This document shows positions 47,359 to 56,513 of a DNA stretch of 64,000 nucleotides, one piece after another; positions within the stretch are counted from its first letter, which is position 1; each line of letters opens with the position of its first letter. The stretch comes from Exiguobacterium aurantiacum (lineage in GTDB: Bacteria > Bacillota > Bacilli > Exiguobacteriales > Exiguobacteriaceae), in NCBI RefSeq assembly GCF_001766415.1, contig NZ_MKXO01000001.1, positions 248,001 to 312,000 of the forward strand, written 5' to 3'. Below the pieces are notes generated by a model. It did not search any database. It worked only from the letters and a program-made list of their open reading frames with translations, and was not told the origin of the DNA. The translations under genes and the position numbers were made by a program.

Positions 47359-48562
47359 GGGGCATCAATCCTTTCTCGGCTAACACTTCGGCCTGGACTT
47401 TTGTCGGTAGGCCCCAAAGTTTGATGAAGCCGACGGCAGCCTGTTGGTCGAACGTATCGGCCGACGTGTACGTGGCAAGTTGTTCATCATAGAGCGAGAT
47501 CGGCGACTTCCGTCCGTCGACGATGGCTTGACCTTTGAACAGTTTCATCCGCACCGTTCCGGTCACCGTCTGTTGTGTCTCATCGATGAAGGCGAGGAGT
47601 GCTTTCGTGAGCGGTGAATACCACAGGCCATTATAGATCGTCTCGGTCAATTTTTGTTCGACGATCGGCTTGAAATGGGCGACTTCACGAACGAGCGTCA
47701 ACGCCTCGAGCGCGTGGTGTGCCGTGATCAACGTCATCGCCCCAGGTGCCTCATACACTTCACGCGACTTGATACCGACGACCCGGTTCTCGATATGATC
47801 GATCTTGCCGATCCCGTGGGCTCCGGCGGCGATGTTCAATTGTTCAAGGATCGACGTGAACGTCGCTGGTTTCCCATCGAGGGCGACAGGGACGCCTTGT
47901 TTGAATTCGATCTCGACGTACGTCGGTTCATGCGGCGTATCCTCGAGCGGCGCCGTCAATTCATAGGCGCTTGCTGGCGGAGCGGCCCACGGGTCTTCGA
48001 GGATGCCACACTCGACGGCACGACCCCAAATATTTTGGTCGATCGAGAACGGTTCTGCTTGCACGATCGGAATCGGGATATCGTGTTTGGCGGCGTAGGC
48101 GATTTCTTCCTCCCGCGACCATTTCCATTCCCGGACCGGTGCGATGATTTCGAGCGACGGGTCGAGCGCGTGGATCGATACTTCGAACCGGACTTGATCG
48201 TTGCCTTTGCCGGTACAGCCGTGAGCGACAGCGACGGCTCCTTCGGCTTGTGCGACCTCGACTAGCTTTTTCGAGATGAGCGGCCGTGATAAGGCGGAGA
48301 CGAGCGGATAGACACCTTCGTACATCGTGTGAGCCTGCATCGAGTAACGGGCGAAGTCATTGACGAACTCATCAACGGCATCGATGACGACTGATTTGAC
48401 GGCGCCGACCTTGAGCGCTTTCTGTTGGATATGCTCCAAATTTTTGCCTTCCCCGACGTTCAAACAACAAGCGATGACGTCATACCCTTGTTCGTTCAAC
48501 CATTTGATGGCGACCGAAGTATCCAATCCACCTGAATAAGCTAATACGAGTTTTTGTTTCAT
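47351..48562 (-). CDS. argG: Argininosuccinate synthase
   Basis: A 403-residue ATP-dependent ligase joining citrulline and aspartate. The pyrophosphatase P-loop [15 protein letters not shown] is at the N-terminus, with [13 protein letters not shown] near residue 118. GGGGTG supports ATG 48562 over an ATG 21 bases upstream. First gene of the argGH operon; the upstream leader contains an ARG-box-like sequence. Confidence 0.97.
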   Translation of the reverse strand: MKQKLVLAYSGGLDTSVAIKWLNEQGYDVIACCLNVGEGKNLEHIQQKALKVGAVKSVVIDAVDEFVNDFARYSMQAHTMYEGVYPLVSALSRPLISKKLVEVAQAEGAVAVAHGCTGKGNDQVRFEVSIHALDPSLEIIAPVREWKWSREEEIAYAAKHDIPIPIVQAEPFSIDQNIWGRAVECGILEDPWAAPPASAYELTAPLEDTPHEPTYVEIEFKQGVPVALDGKPATFTSILEQLNIAAGAHGIGKIDHIENRVVGIKSREVYEAPGAMTLITAHHALEALTLVREVAHFKPIVEQKLTETIYNGLWYSPLTKALLAFIDETQQTVTGTVRMKLFKGQAIVDGRKSPISLYDEQLATYTSADTFDQQAAVGFIKLWGLPTKVQAEVLAEKGLMPHE

Positions 48563-48576
48563 TTCGTTGCACCCCT

Positions 48577-48594
48577 TATACATAATTATTCATC
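48577..48594. promoter_or_regulatory. Candidate ArgR (ARG box) site upstream of argG
   Basis: On the minus strand GATGAATAATTATGTATA resembles the ARG box pattern TGAAT-N4-ATTCA with the first arm complete and the second partly degenerate. It lies just upstream of the ribosome site of argG. Confidence 0.4.
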
Positions 48595-48655
48595 TGTTTT
48601 TATAAATATACAACTTACATTAAAGGATGCTGGGGTGGAAAGCAATGGTTTTCCT

Positions 48656-48690
48656 AAAAAAAAAAAGAACCACTTATGAAAAGTGGTTCG
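48656..48690 (-). terminator. Terminator of the CapA gene
   Basis: GAACCACTT and AAGTGGTTC around five bases; the minus strand continues with eleven Ts. Confidence 0.92.
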
Positions 48691-49836
48691 TCACTGAATG
48701 ATCTCGAGTTCTGGCATCCATTGTTTCATATGCTCGCTCGTCTCGTTGAATAGCTCAGGTTTGGCGGACTGGAGAGGAACGACCTCGAAATGGCCCGCGC
48801 TCGATTGCCGTGTGAACGTCGGATAGAACATCGGGTTCGTGAGCTCAAACGTCGATTCGCCGTCGATGGTCGTCTTGACGATGTCGATACCGACGATGCC
48901 GCCCGTATTCCGCTCATCGCCTTGCTGGCCAGACAAGAAGTTTCCGAGTGAGTAGGCGACGAACGTTCGATTGCCTGCAGCGCCGTCGACCCAGGACGTC
49001 GGCTGCAGGACGTGCGGATGATGGCCGATGATGATATCGACACCAAGATCGGACAGTTGTTGGACGAGTGTTTCTTGCGATTCGTTCGGGAGCGGCTCGT
49101 ACTCATTCCCGAAGTGGAGTGCGACGACGGTCAGCTCGGCGGTTTGTTCGGCCGCCTCGATATCTCGTTTCATCGCTTCGACGTCAATGTAATTGACGTG
49201 ATACGGCTGCTTCGGCACGACACCATTCGTCCCATACGTGTAGGCGAGGAACGCAAACGAGATGTCGTTCGCGGTCAGCGTCCGGACGTTGGCTTTATCT
49301 GCTTCTGATAAGAACGAACCGGTATACGGCATATCGATCGAGTTCCAGTAGGCGATTGAATTCTCAATCGCTTTCACGCCGCGGTCGAGCGTGTGATTGT
49401 TCGCTGTCGTCACGAGGTCGATGCCTGCTTCTTGCAACGCATCACCGATCTCGTAGGGGCTATTGAAGGCGGGGTAACTCGACAACCCGATGTCACTGCC
49501 GCCGATCATGCTCTCTTGGTTGGCAACGGTAATGTCGGCCTCGGCCAAAGCGGGCGCAACTTTTTCAAACGCGGGGGTGAAGTCATAGCCGTCACCGCTC
49601 TTGGCGGCGTTGTAGACGGAGTCGTGCAATAAAATATCGCCGATCGCGTAAATGGACGTCGTCGTCACGACCGGTTTCGGTTCTTCGGGCACGGTCTCAA
49701 GCGGTTGTTCCGTCTCGACCGGCGGATTCTCAGTTTGCTCGGGTTGCGTAGTTTCGACATCGGCTGAGGTGCAGCCGAACAGGAAAAGGAGGGACAAAAG
49801 CATGGCAGGTTGTTTTAGCAAGATCACTCGTTTCAA
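48691..49836 (-). CDS. CapA-family metallophosphoesterase-like lipoprotein
   Basis: A 381-residue lipoprotein. The signal peptide MLLSLLFLFGC ends in a lipobox. A Thr/Pro/Glu linker is followed by the PGA_cap/CapA domain: IYAIGDILLHD, ADITVANQESMIGG, TTANNHTLDRG, VALHFGNEYEP and IIGHHPHVLQP, giving the metal-ligand residues of the calcineurin-like fold. CapA proteins take part in polyglutamate capsule export or attachment; without capBCE nearby the role is open. The start is TTG 49836 (12 bases from AAAGGAA), because the longer frame would bury the signal peptide; GTG 49848 is an alternative. Confidence 0.85.
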   Translation of the reverse strand: MKRVILLKQPAMLLSLLFLFGCTSADVETTQPEQTENPPVETEQPLETVPEEPKPVVTTTSIYAIGDILLHDSVYNAAKSGDGYDFTPAFEKVAPALAEADITVANQESMIGGSDIGLSSYPAFNSPYEIGDALQEAGIDLVTTANNHTLDRGVKAIENSIAYWNSIDMPYTGSFLSEADKANVRTLTANDISFAFLAYTYGTNGVVPKQPYHVNYIDVEAMKRDIEAAEQTAELTVVALHFGNEYEPLPNESQETLVQQLSDLGVDIIIGHHPHVLQPTSWVDGAAGNRTFVAYSLGNFLSGQQGDERNTGGIVGIDIVKTTIDGESTFELTNPMFYPTFTRQSSAGHFEVVPLQSAKPELFNETSEHMKQWMPELEIIQ

Positions 49837-49923
49837 GTGAGTGGTCACTTCCTTTCGTTTAAAATCGAACGTGTATATAGAGGAGTTCGGCAAAAGCGCT
49901 AAATCTCCTTTTGTCACGACAGA

Positions 49924-49958
49924 CAAAAAAGTACCGGGGTAGTGGATCCCGGCACTTT
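49924..49958 (-). terminator. Terminator of putP
   Basis: AAAGTGCCGGGA and TACCCCGGTACTTTTTT form an imperfect stem on the minus strand followed by a T6 run. Confidence 0.8.
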
Positions 49959-49965
49959 GTGCGGT

Positions 49966-51453
49966 TCAGATGCCTTCTTTTTTCAATATGTGCTCCATCT
50001 GTTCAAACTCGTTCGTGATTATCGTGCTCGGTGGCGGTGTCATCAAGCTAACGACATAGATGGCAAGCGCCGACAAGAAGAACGCTGGAACCATCTCATA
50101 CAGTTCACCGACGGTCCCGAACCAGTCGCTGGCGAAGTTCTTCCAGACGATGACGACAAATGCACCCGTCAACATGCCGGCGAGTGCGCCTTGGCGCGTC
50201 GTCCGTTTCCAAAACAAGCTGAACAAGATGAGTGGACCGAACGAGGAACCAAAACCGGCCCAAGCGTAGCCGACGAGGTTCAAGATCGTATCATCGGCAC
50301 CGAAGGCGAGCCAAATCGAGACGACCGAGACGAGAATGACGGTGATCCGGCCGACCATGACGAGTTCACGGTCACCTGCCTGTTTGCGGAAAAACTTCTG
50401 ATAGAAATCGGTCGTCGCCGCACTAGACGAGACGAGCAACTGCGACGAGATGGTCGACATGATGGCGGCAAGCAGTGCCGCGAGTAACACGCCCGTGATC
50501 AAGTCGATGAATAATAGGTCTGATAGATTGATGAAAATATTTTCTGGATTGTCGATCTCAAGTCCTTGCTGCGTGTAGTAGGCGAGACCGATCAATCCGG
50601 TCGCCATCGCCCCGACGACGGTGAAGAGCATCCACGAGATACCGATCCGGCGGGCCGTCTTAATATCTCGTAATTTTTCGATGGCCATAAAGCGGACGAT
50701 GATATGTGGTTGTCCGAAGTAACCGAGCCCCCAGGCGAATAAAGACACGATCCCGATGAACGATTGGCCCGTCCACGGATCGAGCAGCGCCGAATCGATA
50801 TCACCGATCGTTTGGAGCGCGTTCGAGACGCCATCGGTCGCCGTGATCGCGATCGCCGGGACGAAAATGAGCGCGAACAACATGATCAGTCCTTGGACGA
50901 AGTCCGTCCAACTGACAGCGAGGAACCCGCCGATGAACGTATACAGGATGATGATCGACGCTAAAATCAAGACGCCCGTCACAAATTCGATGCCGAAGAC
51001 GGCGTTGAACAACCGGCCGCCGGCCACGAAGCCGCTCGTCGCGTACAGTGTGAAGAAAATCAAGGTGACGGCGGCTGAGAACGTCCGCAGTGTGCCTCGA
51101 GAATCTTTGAACCGCTTCTCGAAGAAGTCTGGGATCGTGATCGCATCCTCCGACAAATATGAATACGTGCGTAAACGCGGGGCGACGAGGAGCCAGTTCA
51201 AGTAGGCGCCGATCGTCAACCCGATGACGATCCACCCACTCGAGAGGCCGGTCGCGAACATGGCGCCCGGCAAGCCCATCAGTAGCCAACCGCTCATGTC
51301 AGATGCCCCGGCCGACAAGGCGGCGACGCCTGGACCGAGCCCTCGTCCTCCGAGCATATAGTCGCCGATGCTCTCTGTCCGGCGATAGGCGACGACGCCG
51401 AGTACGACCATGAGCACCATGTAAATCGTGATGGAAACTAAAATCCCGTTCAT
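49966..51453 (-). CDS. putP: Sodium/proline symporter
   Basis: A 495-residue sodium:solute symporter with 13 predicted helices. The N-terminal GDYMLGGRGLGPGVAALSAGASDMSGWLLMGLPG is, in pieces, the PutP/OpuE signature including the sodium-site serines. The motif GFGSSFGPLILFSLFWKR is near helix 10. It imports proline for nutrition or osmoprotection. AGGGGGCTG precedes the ATG. A perfect cre palindrome right downstream of its promoter suggests catabolite repression and a nutritional role. Confidence 0.93.
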   Translation of the reverse strand: MNGILVSITIYMVLMVVLGVVAYRRTESIGDYMLGGRGLGPGVAALSAGASDMSGWLLMGLPGAMFATGLSSGWIVIGLTIGAYLNWLLVAPRLRTYSYLSEDAITIPDFFEKRFKDSRGTLRTFSAAVTLIFFTLYATSGFVAGGRLFNAVFGIEFVTGVLILASIIILYTFIGGFLAVSWTDFVQGLIMLFALIFVPAIAITATDGVSNALQTIGDIDSALLDPWTGQSFIGIVSLFAWGLGYFGQPHIIVRFMAIEKLRDIKTARRIGISWMLFTVVGAMATGLIGLAYYTQQGLEIDNPENIFINLSDLLFIDLITGVLLAALLAAIMSTISSQLLVSSSAATTDFYQKFFRKQAGDRELVMVGRITVILVSVVSIWLAFGADDTILNLVGYAWAGFGSSFGPLILFSLFWKRTTRQGALAGMLTGAFVVIVWKNFASDWFGTVGELYEMVPAFFLSALAIYVVSLMTPPPSTIITNEFEQMEHILKKEGI

Positions 51454-51476
51454 GTAACAGCCCCCTCATTCAGTTG

Positions 51477-51490
51477 TGAAAACGTTTTCA
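51477..51490. promoter_or_regulatory. CcpA (cre) site at the putP promoter
   Basis: TGAAAACGTTTTCA is a perfect 14-base palindrome matching cre at every position. Upstream on the minus strand lie TTGTGA and TATAAG with a 16-base spacer, putting the cre near the transcription start, the usual place for repression. Confidence 0.88.
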
Positions 51491-51580
51491 AAATCTATAT
51501 CTTATACCTTGACAAGATTTTGTCACAAAATTGAATCGGCTGCACGTTTATTTTTCATCATTGACTAAAATAACAAAAAA

Positions 51581-52138
51581 TCATTTGGCGGGGCAGTTGA
51601 TCAGATGGTCGTTGACGAGACCGGTCGCTTGCAGATGGGCGTAAACGGTCGTCGGACCGAGAAATTTAAAGCCGCGTCGTTTCAAGTCTGTGCTCAAGCG
51701 ATGCGATAGCTCCGTCGTCACCGGAACCTCTTCGACCGACGTCCAGTCGTTGTTGATGACCCTTCCGTCGACGAACGACCAGATGTACGCATCGAATGTA
51801 CCGAACTCGTGCTGGATCTCGAGAAACCGTTTGGCGTTGTTGATCGACGCTTCAATCTTGCGGCGATTACGGACGATGCCATCGTTTGACAGCAGCCGTT
51901 CGATGTCGACATCGGTATAGTCGGCGACGCGCGTGACATCGAAATCGGCATACGCGCGCCGATAGTTCTCACGCTTCCGTAAGATGGTGATCCAGCTGAG
52001 CCCTGCCTGCGCGCTCTCGAGCGTCAAACATTCGAAATGTTTCTTGTCATCGTGGACCGGCTTGCCCCATTCCTCGTCATGATACCGAACGTAGTCCGGG
52101 TCTGTGCCGCACCAAGGGCAGCGTGACGTCTCTTCCAT
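51581..52138 (-). CDS. tag: DNA-3-methyladenine glycosylase I
   Basis: A 185-residue base-excision enzyme that removes 3-methyladenine. It has the zinc-site start CPWCGTDPDYVRYHDEEWGKP in two parts, the LTLESAQAGLSWITILRKR helix-hairpin region and the C-terminal FVGPTTVYA-like motif (here FLGPTTVYAHLQATGLVNDH). AAGGAGATG before ATG 52138 decides the start over an upstream ATG. Monocistronic. Confidence 0.96.
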   Translation of the reverse strand: MEETSRCPWCGTDPDYVRYHDEEWGKPVHDDKKHFECLTLESAQAGLSWITILRKRENYRRAYADFDVTRVADYTDVDIERLLSNDGIVRNRRKIEASINNAKRFLEIQHEFGTFDAYIWSFVDGRVINNDWTSVEEVPVTTELSHRLSTDLKRRGFKFLGPTTVYAHLQATGLVNDHLINCPAK

Positions 52139-52242
52139 GTTGCTTTCATCTCCTTTTCGTTGTCGATTCATTTTAGCACGTCGGAACGATTGCCGACGTT
52201 CATGGACGGGTATAATACGTCATATTGGGGGTTGATGGATTT

Positions 52243-52872
52243 ATGCGAGATTGGATGATCAGTATCATTGAACAGTACGGTTATTTCGGCATCGCGTTCA
52301 TGATCTTTATCGAGAATGTGTTCCCGCCGATCCCGTCAGAGGTCGTCTTGCTGTTCGGTGGGTTCTTTGCGGTCAAAACAAACTTGATTGTCTGGGTTGT
52401 CGTCTTGGCGGCGACAGCGGGTGCCATTTTAGGAGCGGTCTTGTTGTATGGCATCGGATTATATTTAGACGTCGAACAAATCGAGCGGTGGACGAAACGG
52501 CACGGGAAGTGGATTCGACTCGATATCGATGACGTCCGAAAAGCGGACGCGTGGTTTGACCGCTATGGCGGCTGGATGGTCTTTTTTGGTCGGCTCATGC
52601 CGGTCGTTCGGAGTTTGATCTCGCTGCCGGCCGGTATGTCGAACATGCCGTTCCTTAAATTTTTGCTGTTGAGCACAGCCGGAACGGTGATCTGGAATTC
52701 GATTCTGATTTATATTGGAATTCGGGTCGGGGAGAACTGGGAATCGATCTTAGGCTATCTCGACGTGTACTCATACGTGATGTACGCGCTTCTCGTCATC
52801 GCGATCATCGCTTTCGTCGTGTGGCGGAAGCGGCGGAAACGGAAACAGTCGAACAAAGCGTCGTCGGTTTGA
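52243..52872 (+). CDS. DedA-family membrane protein
   Basis: A 209-residue DedA/SNARE-associated protein with four to five helices. Motifs include FIENVFPPIPSEVVLLFGG, the amphipathic arginine-containing FFGRLMPVVRSLISLPAGMSNMP and the final hydrophobic segment followed by a basic tail (RKRRKRKQSNK). DedA proteins recycle undecaprenyl-phosphate or other lipids across the membrane. GGGGG at 52226-52231 is rather distant, but ATG 52243 gives the family N-terminus. It is followed by a bidirectional terminator. Confidence 0.93.
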   Translation: MRDWMISIIEQYGYFGIAFMIFIENVFPPIPSEVVLLFGGFFAVKTNLIVWVVVLAATAGAILGAVLLYGIGLYLDVEQIERWTKRHGKWIRLDIDDVRKADAWFDRYGGWMVFFGRLMPVVRSLISLPAGMSNMPFLKFLLLSTAGTVIWNSILIYIGIRVGENWESILGYLDVYSYVMYALLVIAIIAFVVWRKRRKRKQSNKASSV

Positions 52873-52880
52873 TGGCGACT

Positions 52881-52916
52881 AAAAAACGGGTCCTCCTAAG
52901 AGGGCCCGTTATTTTT
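52881..52916. terminator. Bidirectional terminator
   Basis: AACGGGTCCTC pairs with GAGGGCCCGTT (one mismatch or G-T) around four bases, with A-run and T-run on either side, between dedA and the convergent ArsC-like gene. Confidence 0.85.
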
Positions 52917-53319
52917 GGAGTTCAGGATGGTCGTTCAAAATCTGTTCGCGCAACTGCTTCATCTTCGTGATGATTTGCGAACGCGTCTCCCGGAACGCTT
53001 CGAGCGGCTGACCGGAAGGGTCGTCGAGCCCCCAGTCGTCCCGATATGTCGTCGGTACGTACGGACACTCGACCCCGCAACCCATCGTAATCAAATAGTC
53101 GATCCGGTCCGGAATCTCGTCAAGCCGTTTCGGATGTTGACCCGACGGATCAAGACCGATCTCCCGGACGGCCTCGAGCGCGAGCGGCTTTACTTCCGGA
53201 TAATCTTCCGTGCCGGCTGAGTGGACGCGGGCGATATCTCCGAGCACATCGCGTCCGATCGCCTCTGCCATTTGAGAACGGCATGAGTTATGAATACATA
53301 CGAATGCAACTTCAACCAT
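52909..53319 (-). CDS. ArsC-type arsenate reductase / low-molecular-weight phosphatase fold
   Basis: A 136-residue protein. The anion-binding loop is FVCIHNSCRSQMAEA with Cys8, Cys13 and Arg14. A second cysteine pair Cys81/Cys85 is in TMGCGVECPYVP, followed by the DDWGLDDPSGQ motif. The CGVEC spacing (four) is closer to the actinobacterial low-molecular-weight ArsC type than to B. subtilis ArsC (seven). It probably reduces arsenate to arsenite, but no arsR or efflux gene is adjacent. It lies 6 bases after a CPA2 antiporter gene on the same strand and forms an operon with it. Confidence 0.85.
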   Translation of the reverse strand: MVEVAFVCIHNSCRSQMAEAIGRDVLGDIARVHSAGTEDYPEVKPLALEAVREIGLDPSGQHPKRLDEIPDRIDYLITMGCGVECPYVPTTYRDDWGLDDPSGQPLEAFRETRSQIITKMKQLREQILNDHPELQK

Positions 53320-53325
53320 GAGTTT

Positions 53326-54519
53326 TCAGTCTCCTTTATCGGTTTGGTCAGGTTTTCTATCAGTTTCCTCGGGCAAGACTCTTTTGAGCGTCTGCTCCGT
53401 CTTCGCCGCTAAACTTTCAGAGAAGCGGAACAAGACGATGCCGACGATGGCGGAAACGAAAATGTATAACCCGACGAACAAGTTGATGGCCCCGTTCGAG
53501 AGGGCGGTGAAAAGAATCGAGTACTCGCCTCGAGGTGCGAGCGAGAAACCGGCCTCGTTCGCTTGAACCCGCGTCAACCCGTACAGCCTGCCGCCGACAC
53601 GGCCGACGATCCACTTCGACAGCACGCCCCAGACGATCAAGACGAAGAAGAGCGTGTTGATGATCACTCCTTGCTCGAGGTTGATCGAGATACCGAATGA
53701 GATGAAAAAGATCGGTAAGAACAAATCGCGGACCGGTGCGGTCAGACGTTTCAACGGTCTGACGTCGTGAATGTCGGCCAACATGATCCCGGCGATGAAC
53801 GCTCCGAGTATCTCCGATAACCCGAATATCATGCCGATGCCCGCGAAGAACAAGATCAAGCCGATCAAGCCGATGCTCGCATCGTCCTGAAGTAGCATAT
53901 GCTTCGCGATCTTCGGTTGTTTCGTGACGAAGCGTGAGCCGACAAACAACAAAACACCGAACACGAGGAAACCGACGAACACTTTGCCGATGTCAGAGAA
54001 AGCAATCGGTTCGTCTTGAATGATGAACGGAGCGACGGTCAAGATAAGCGGTGCGAAGATGTCTTCAAAGATGAGCAAGGCGAGCACGAATTCTTTAATA
54101 TCTTCGTGCTTGTCCGGGTTCCGTTCGAGCAATCGGGCCGAGATGGACGAGCTCGTCGCATAAAGGACGGCCCCGATCAAGAAAGCTTGCGGAAAATCGA
54201 GCCCGAACAGCAAAGCGATACCGATCGTGACACCGAACGCGAGCACGATGTCTAAAACGCCTGCTTTCCAGACTTGTTTCATCCGTTTGACGAGCTCTTT
54301 CAATGGGAACTTCAGTCCGAGCAAGAAAAACAATAAGATGATCCCAATCTCACCGGCGACCTTGAACACTTCGTTCCCATCCCAGTAGAAGCCGACGGCG
54401 ACCCCGATCGCGATAAATGCCAATATACTCGGGAAGAAGAGTCGCTCGATGATGAGGCTAAGAACAGAGATGACGGTCAGTCCTAAACCGAGTAAAACGA
54501 TAATATTCAATAGTTCCAT
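53326..54519 (-). CDS. Cation:proton antiporter, CPA2 family (KefB-like)
   Basis: A 397-residue membrane protein with about 12 helices and no C-terminal TrkA domain. Family features are FLLGLKFPLKELVKRM and ATSSSISARLLERNPDKHEDIKEFVLALLIFEDIFAPL, in pieces, the latter with the conserved polar residues of helix 5-6. It exchanges potassium or sodium for protons, possibly with an accessory subunit elsewhere. It is first in an operon with the ArsC-like gene. AAAGGGGTG precedes the ATG. Confidence 0.9.
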   Translation of the reverse strand: MELLNIIVLLGLGLTVISVLSLIIERLFFPSILAFIAIGVAVGFYWDGNEVFKVAGEIGIILLFFLLGLKFPLKELVKRMKQVWKAGVLDIVLAFGVTIGIALLFGLDFPQAFLIGAVLYATSSSISARLLERNPDKHEDIKEFVLALLIFEDIFAPLILTVAPFIIQDEPIAFSDIGKVFVGFLVFGVLLFVGSRFVTKQPKIAKHMLLQDDASIGLIGLILFFAGIGMIFGLSEILGAFIAGIMLADIHDVRPLKRLTAPVRDLFLPIFFISFGISINLEQGVIINTLFFVLIVWGVLSKWIVGRVGGRLYGLTRVQANEAGFSLAPRGEYSILFTALSNGAINLFVGLYIFVSAIVGIVLFRFSESLAAKTEQTLKRVLPEETDRKPDQTDKGD

Positions 54520-54556
54520 ACGTCACCCCTTTATGACGAGTCGCCGTCCACAGCGA

Positions 54557-54976
54557 CTAGTCTTGATTCCACTGGTACTCCATGCCGACCGATTCCGGCC
54601 GTGAGTAGTCAAAACCGAAATGCTTGTACAGCCCGTCGGCCGGGATGTCGGCAATTAAGCTGATGATGGCCGTCTCGTCCGCTTCTTTTAAGATCCAGTC
54701 CATCAAATGTTCCATGATCAGCTTCCCGAGCCCAAGGCCTTGGCAATCCGGGTCGACGACGATATCGGCGAGATGGAATACCATCCCCCCGTCCCCGACG
54801 ACGCGACCCATGCCGACCATCTCATCGTTTCTATATAGGCACACACCGAATAGCGTGTTGGCCAGTCCTTTTATCGTTCCTTTGTCTGAACGCTTTGGCA
54901 TTCCGGCCTTGACCCTGAGCTGTTGATGTTGCTCCGGTGTCGGTGTTTCAATCCGTACCTCGACTTCATTTACCAT
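54557..54976 (-). CDS. GNAT-family N-acetyltransferase
   Basis: A 139-residue acetyltransferase. The acetyl-CoA loop CQGLGLGKLIMEHLMDWI is preceded by the strand HLADIVVDPD, and the C-terminus contains GLYKHFGFDYSRPESVGM. This subgroup often acts on small amines, but the substrate cannot be assigned. AGGGGGACT before ATG 54976 sets the start; the reading frame stays open 225 bases upstream without a ribosome site. Single gene upstream of the antiporter operon on the same strand. Confidence 0.88.
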   Translation of the reverse strand: MVNEVEVRIETPTPEQHQQLRVKAGMPKRSDKGTIKGLANTLFGVCLYRNDEMVGMGRVVGDGGMVFHLADIVVDPDCQGLGLGKLIMEHLMDWILKEADETAIISLIADIPADGLYKHFGFDYSRPESVGMEYQWNQD

Positions 54977-55097
54977 AAGATGAGTCCCCCTCCACACAAG
55001 TTGTAATCGTTTTCCCGCTATATTGAATTCATAAACCTTGATTTCATAAAGCCTTTGTCCGAATAATGAAAGAAAATGGAAAGGGTGTGGCGGCCAA

Positions 55098-55655
55098 ATG
55101 TTTGAGGACCAATCGATTTTGCCCGCGCTTCGTGATATGCGGGATGTAGAAATTTTTCTAGAAAGTGAATTCGCCATCGGCGTCTTGCTCGAGATCCACA
55201 TATCGCGTCTCGATGCGGTCTTTCGGTTGCTTGAGACGCACGGTAAGCAGGTCTTCGTCCATCTCGATTTGATCCAAGGATTGAAGGCCGACGAGTTCGC
55301 GACCGAATATATTTGTCAGTCGTATAAACCGTACGGCATCATCTCGACGAAAGGGAATGTGATCCTAAAGGCGAAACAAAAACAAGTCAAGACCGTGCAA
55401 CGCCTATTTTTGATCGATTCGAGCTCGCTCGAAAAAAGCTATCGGTTAATCAATCGGACGCAACCTGATTACATCGAGGTCTTGCCGGGGCTCGTCCCTA
55501 AATACATTCGGCTCGTCAAAGAACAGACGGGGATCCCCGTGTTCGCGGGCGGATTGATTACGTCGCTAGACGAAGTTGAGCAAGCACTCGCGGCCGGAGC
55601 GACGGTCGTGACGACGTCCGATCAAACGCTTTGGCGTGCGGCAGGACTTAAGTAA
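55098..55655 (+). CDS. glpP: GlpP, glycerol-3-phosphate-responsive antiterminator
   Basis: A 185-residue TIM-barrel RNA-binding antiterminator. Motifs are ILPALRDMRDVEIFLES, FVHLDLIQGLKADEFATEYI, KPYGIISTK, and PDYIEVLPGLVPKYIRLVKEQTG, in pieces, ending GGLITSLDEVEQAL. In Bacillus it binds glp leader mRNA when glycerol-3-phosphate is present. Here the neighbours are a short-chain dehydrogenase and no glpF, glpK or glpD, so its targets must be elsewhere. GGAAAGGGTGTGG precedes ATG 55098. Confidence 0.95.
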   Translation: MFEDQSILPALRDMRDVEIFLESEFAIGVLLEIHISRLDAVFRLLETHGKQVFVHLDLIQGLKADEFATEYICQSYKPYGIISTKGNVILKAKQKQVKTVQRLFLIDSSSLEKSYRLINRTQPDYIEVLPGLVPKYIRLVKEQTGIPVFAGGLITSLDEVEQALAAGATVVTTSDQTLWRAAGLK

Positions 55656-55693
55656 GCACATTCCGGGTAAATGATTTCGAGGAGGGATAGAAG

Positions 55694-56398
55694 ATGAAAC
55701 AGACAATGATTATTACAGGAGTCAGTCAAGGGATCGGTTACGCGCTCGCGCATCATTTTGCGGAGTCTTATCACGTCATCGGACTCGATATCGGAGAGGA
55801 CCCGTTGCTTCGTGATGTGACGTTCATGCAGATGGATTTAGGCAACCATGAGGACGTGTCCAACACTTTCAAGAAGATTGGACAAGACTTCGGTGTCGTA
55901 CATATTCTAATCAATAATGGGGGCGTGTCGTCACTTGTGACCCCGATCGAAGAGTTGGACGTCGAGACGTTTAAACATGTCATCGATGTCAACCTTGTCG
56001 GGACGTTTGCTTGTTCAAAAGCATTTTTGACGCTAAATGAAGGTGCGGAGTATGGACGCATCATCAATCTCGCTTCGACGCGTGCGCACCAAAACGAGCC
56101 GGACTGGGAAGCGTACGGAGCGTCAAAAGGCGGGATTGTCGCGTTGACCAATTCGATGGCCGTCTCGCTCGCGTCTCGACCGGTCACGGTGAACGCGATC
56201 AGCCCAGGTTGGATCCATACGTCCGACGATCCGTTGCGAGACGTCGACCATCGTCAACATCCGTCGGGCCGGGTCGGTACGACGACAGATATCGTCCGTG
56301 CCGTTACGTACTTGATCGATCCGATGAACGATTTCGTGAACGGACATAACCTCGTCGTCGATGGTGGAATGACAAAGAAAATGATTTACGAGTCTTGA
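55694..56398 (+). CDS. Short-chain dehydrogenase/reductase
   Basis: A 234-residue classical SDR. The cofactor loop is TGVSQGIGYALA; NNGG is near residue 75; the catalytic triad is Ser in INLAST, Tyr and Lys in YGASKGG. An acidic residue at the end of strand 2 (GLDIGED) favours NAD. C-terminal VNGHNLVVDGGMT is typical of the FabG/glucose-dehydrogenase branch. The substrate is unknown. GAGGAGGG precedes ATG 55694, 38 bases after glpP, so the two may be co-transcribed. Confidence 0.92.
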   Translation: MKQTMIITGVSQGIGYALAHHFAESYHVIGLDIGEDPLLRDVTFMQMDLGNHEDVSNTFKKIGQDFGVVHILINNGGVSSLVTPIEELDVETFKHVIDVNLVGTFACSKAFLTLNEGAEYGRIINLASTRAHQNEPDWEAYGASKGGIVALTNSMAVSLASRPVTVNAISPGWIHTSDDPLRDVDHRQHPSGRVGTTTDIVRAVTYLIDPMNDFVNGHNLVVDGGMTKKMIYES

Positions 56399-56513
56399 TG
56401 AAGTCTGCCGGTAGGACCATTACCCTATATTTTAAATGCGGATGTGAGTGATAAGTCCTAGTCATGGGTATAACAGGAAGGAGTGAGTAAACAAATTTGA
56501 AGGGGGAAGCGTC

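Noticed and set aside
48691-49836. Part of a polyglutamate capsule operon
   Set aside because: Only a CapA-like gene is present; no capB, capC or capE homologue lies next to it.
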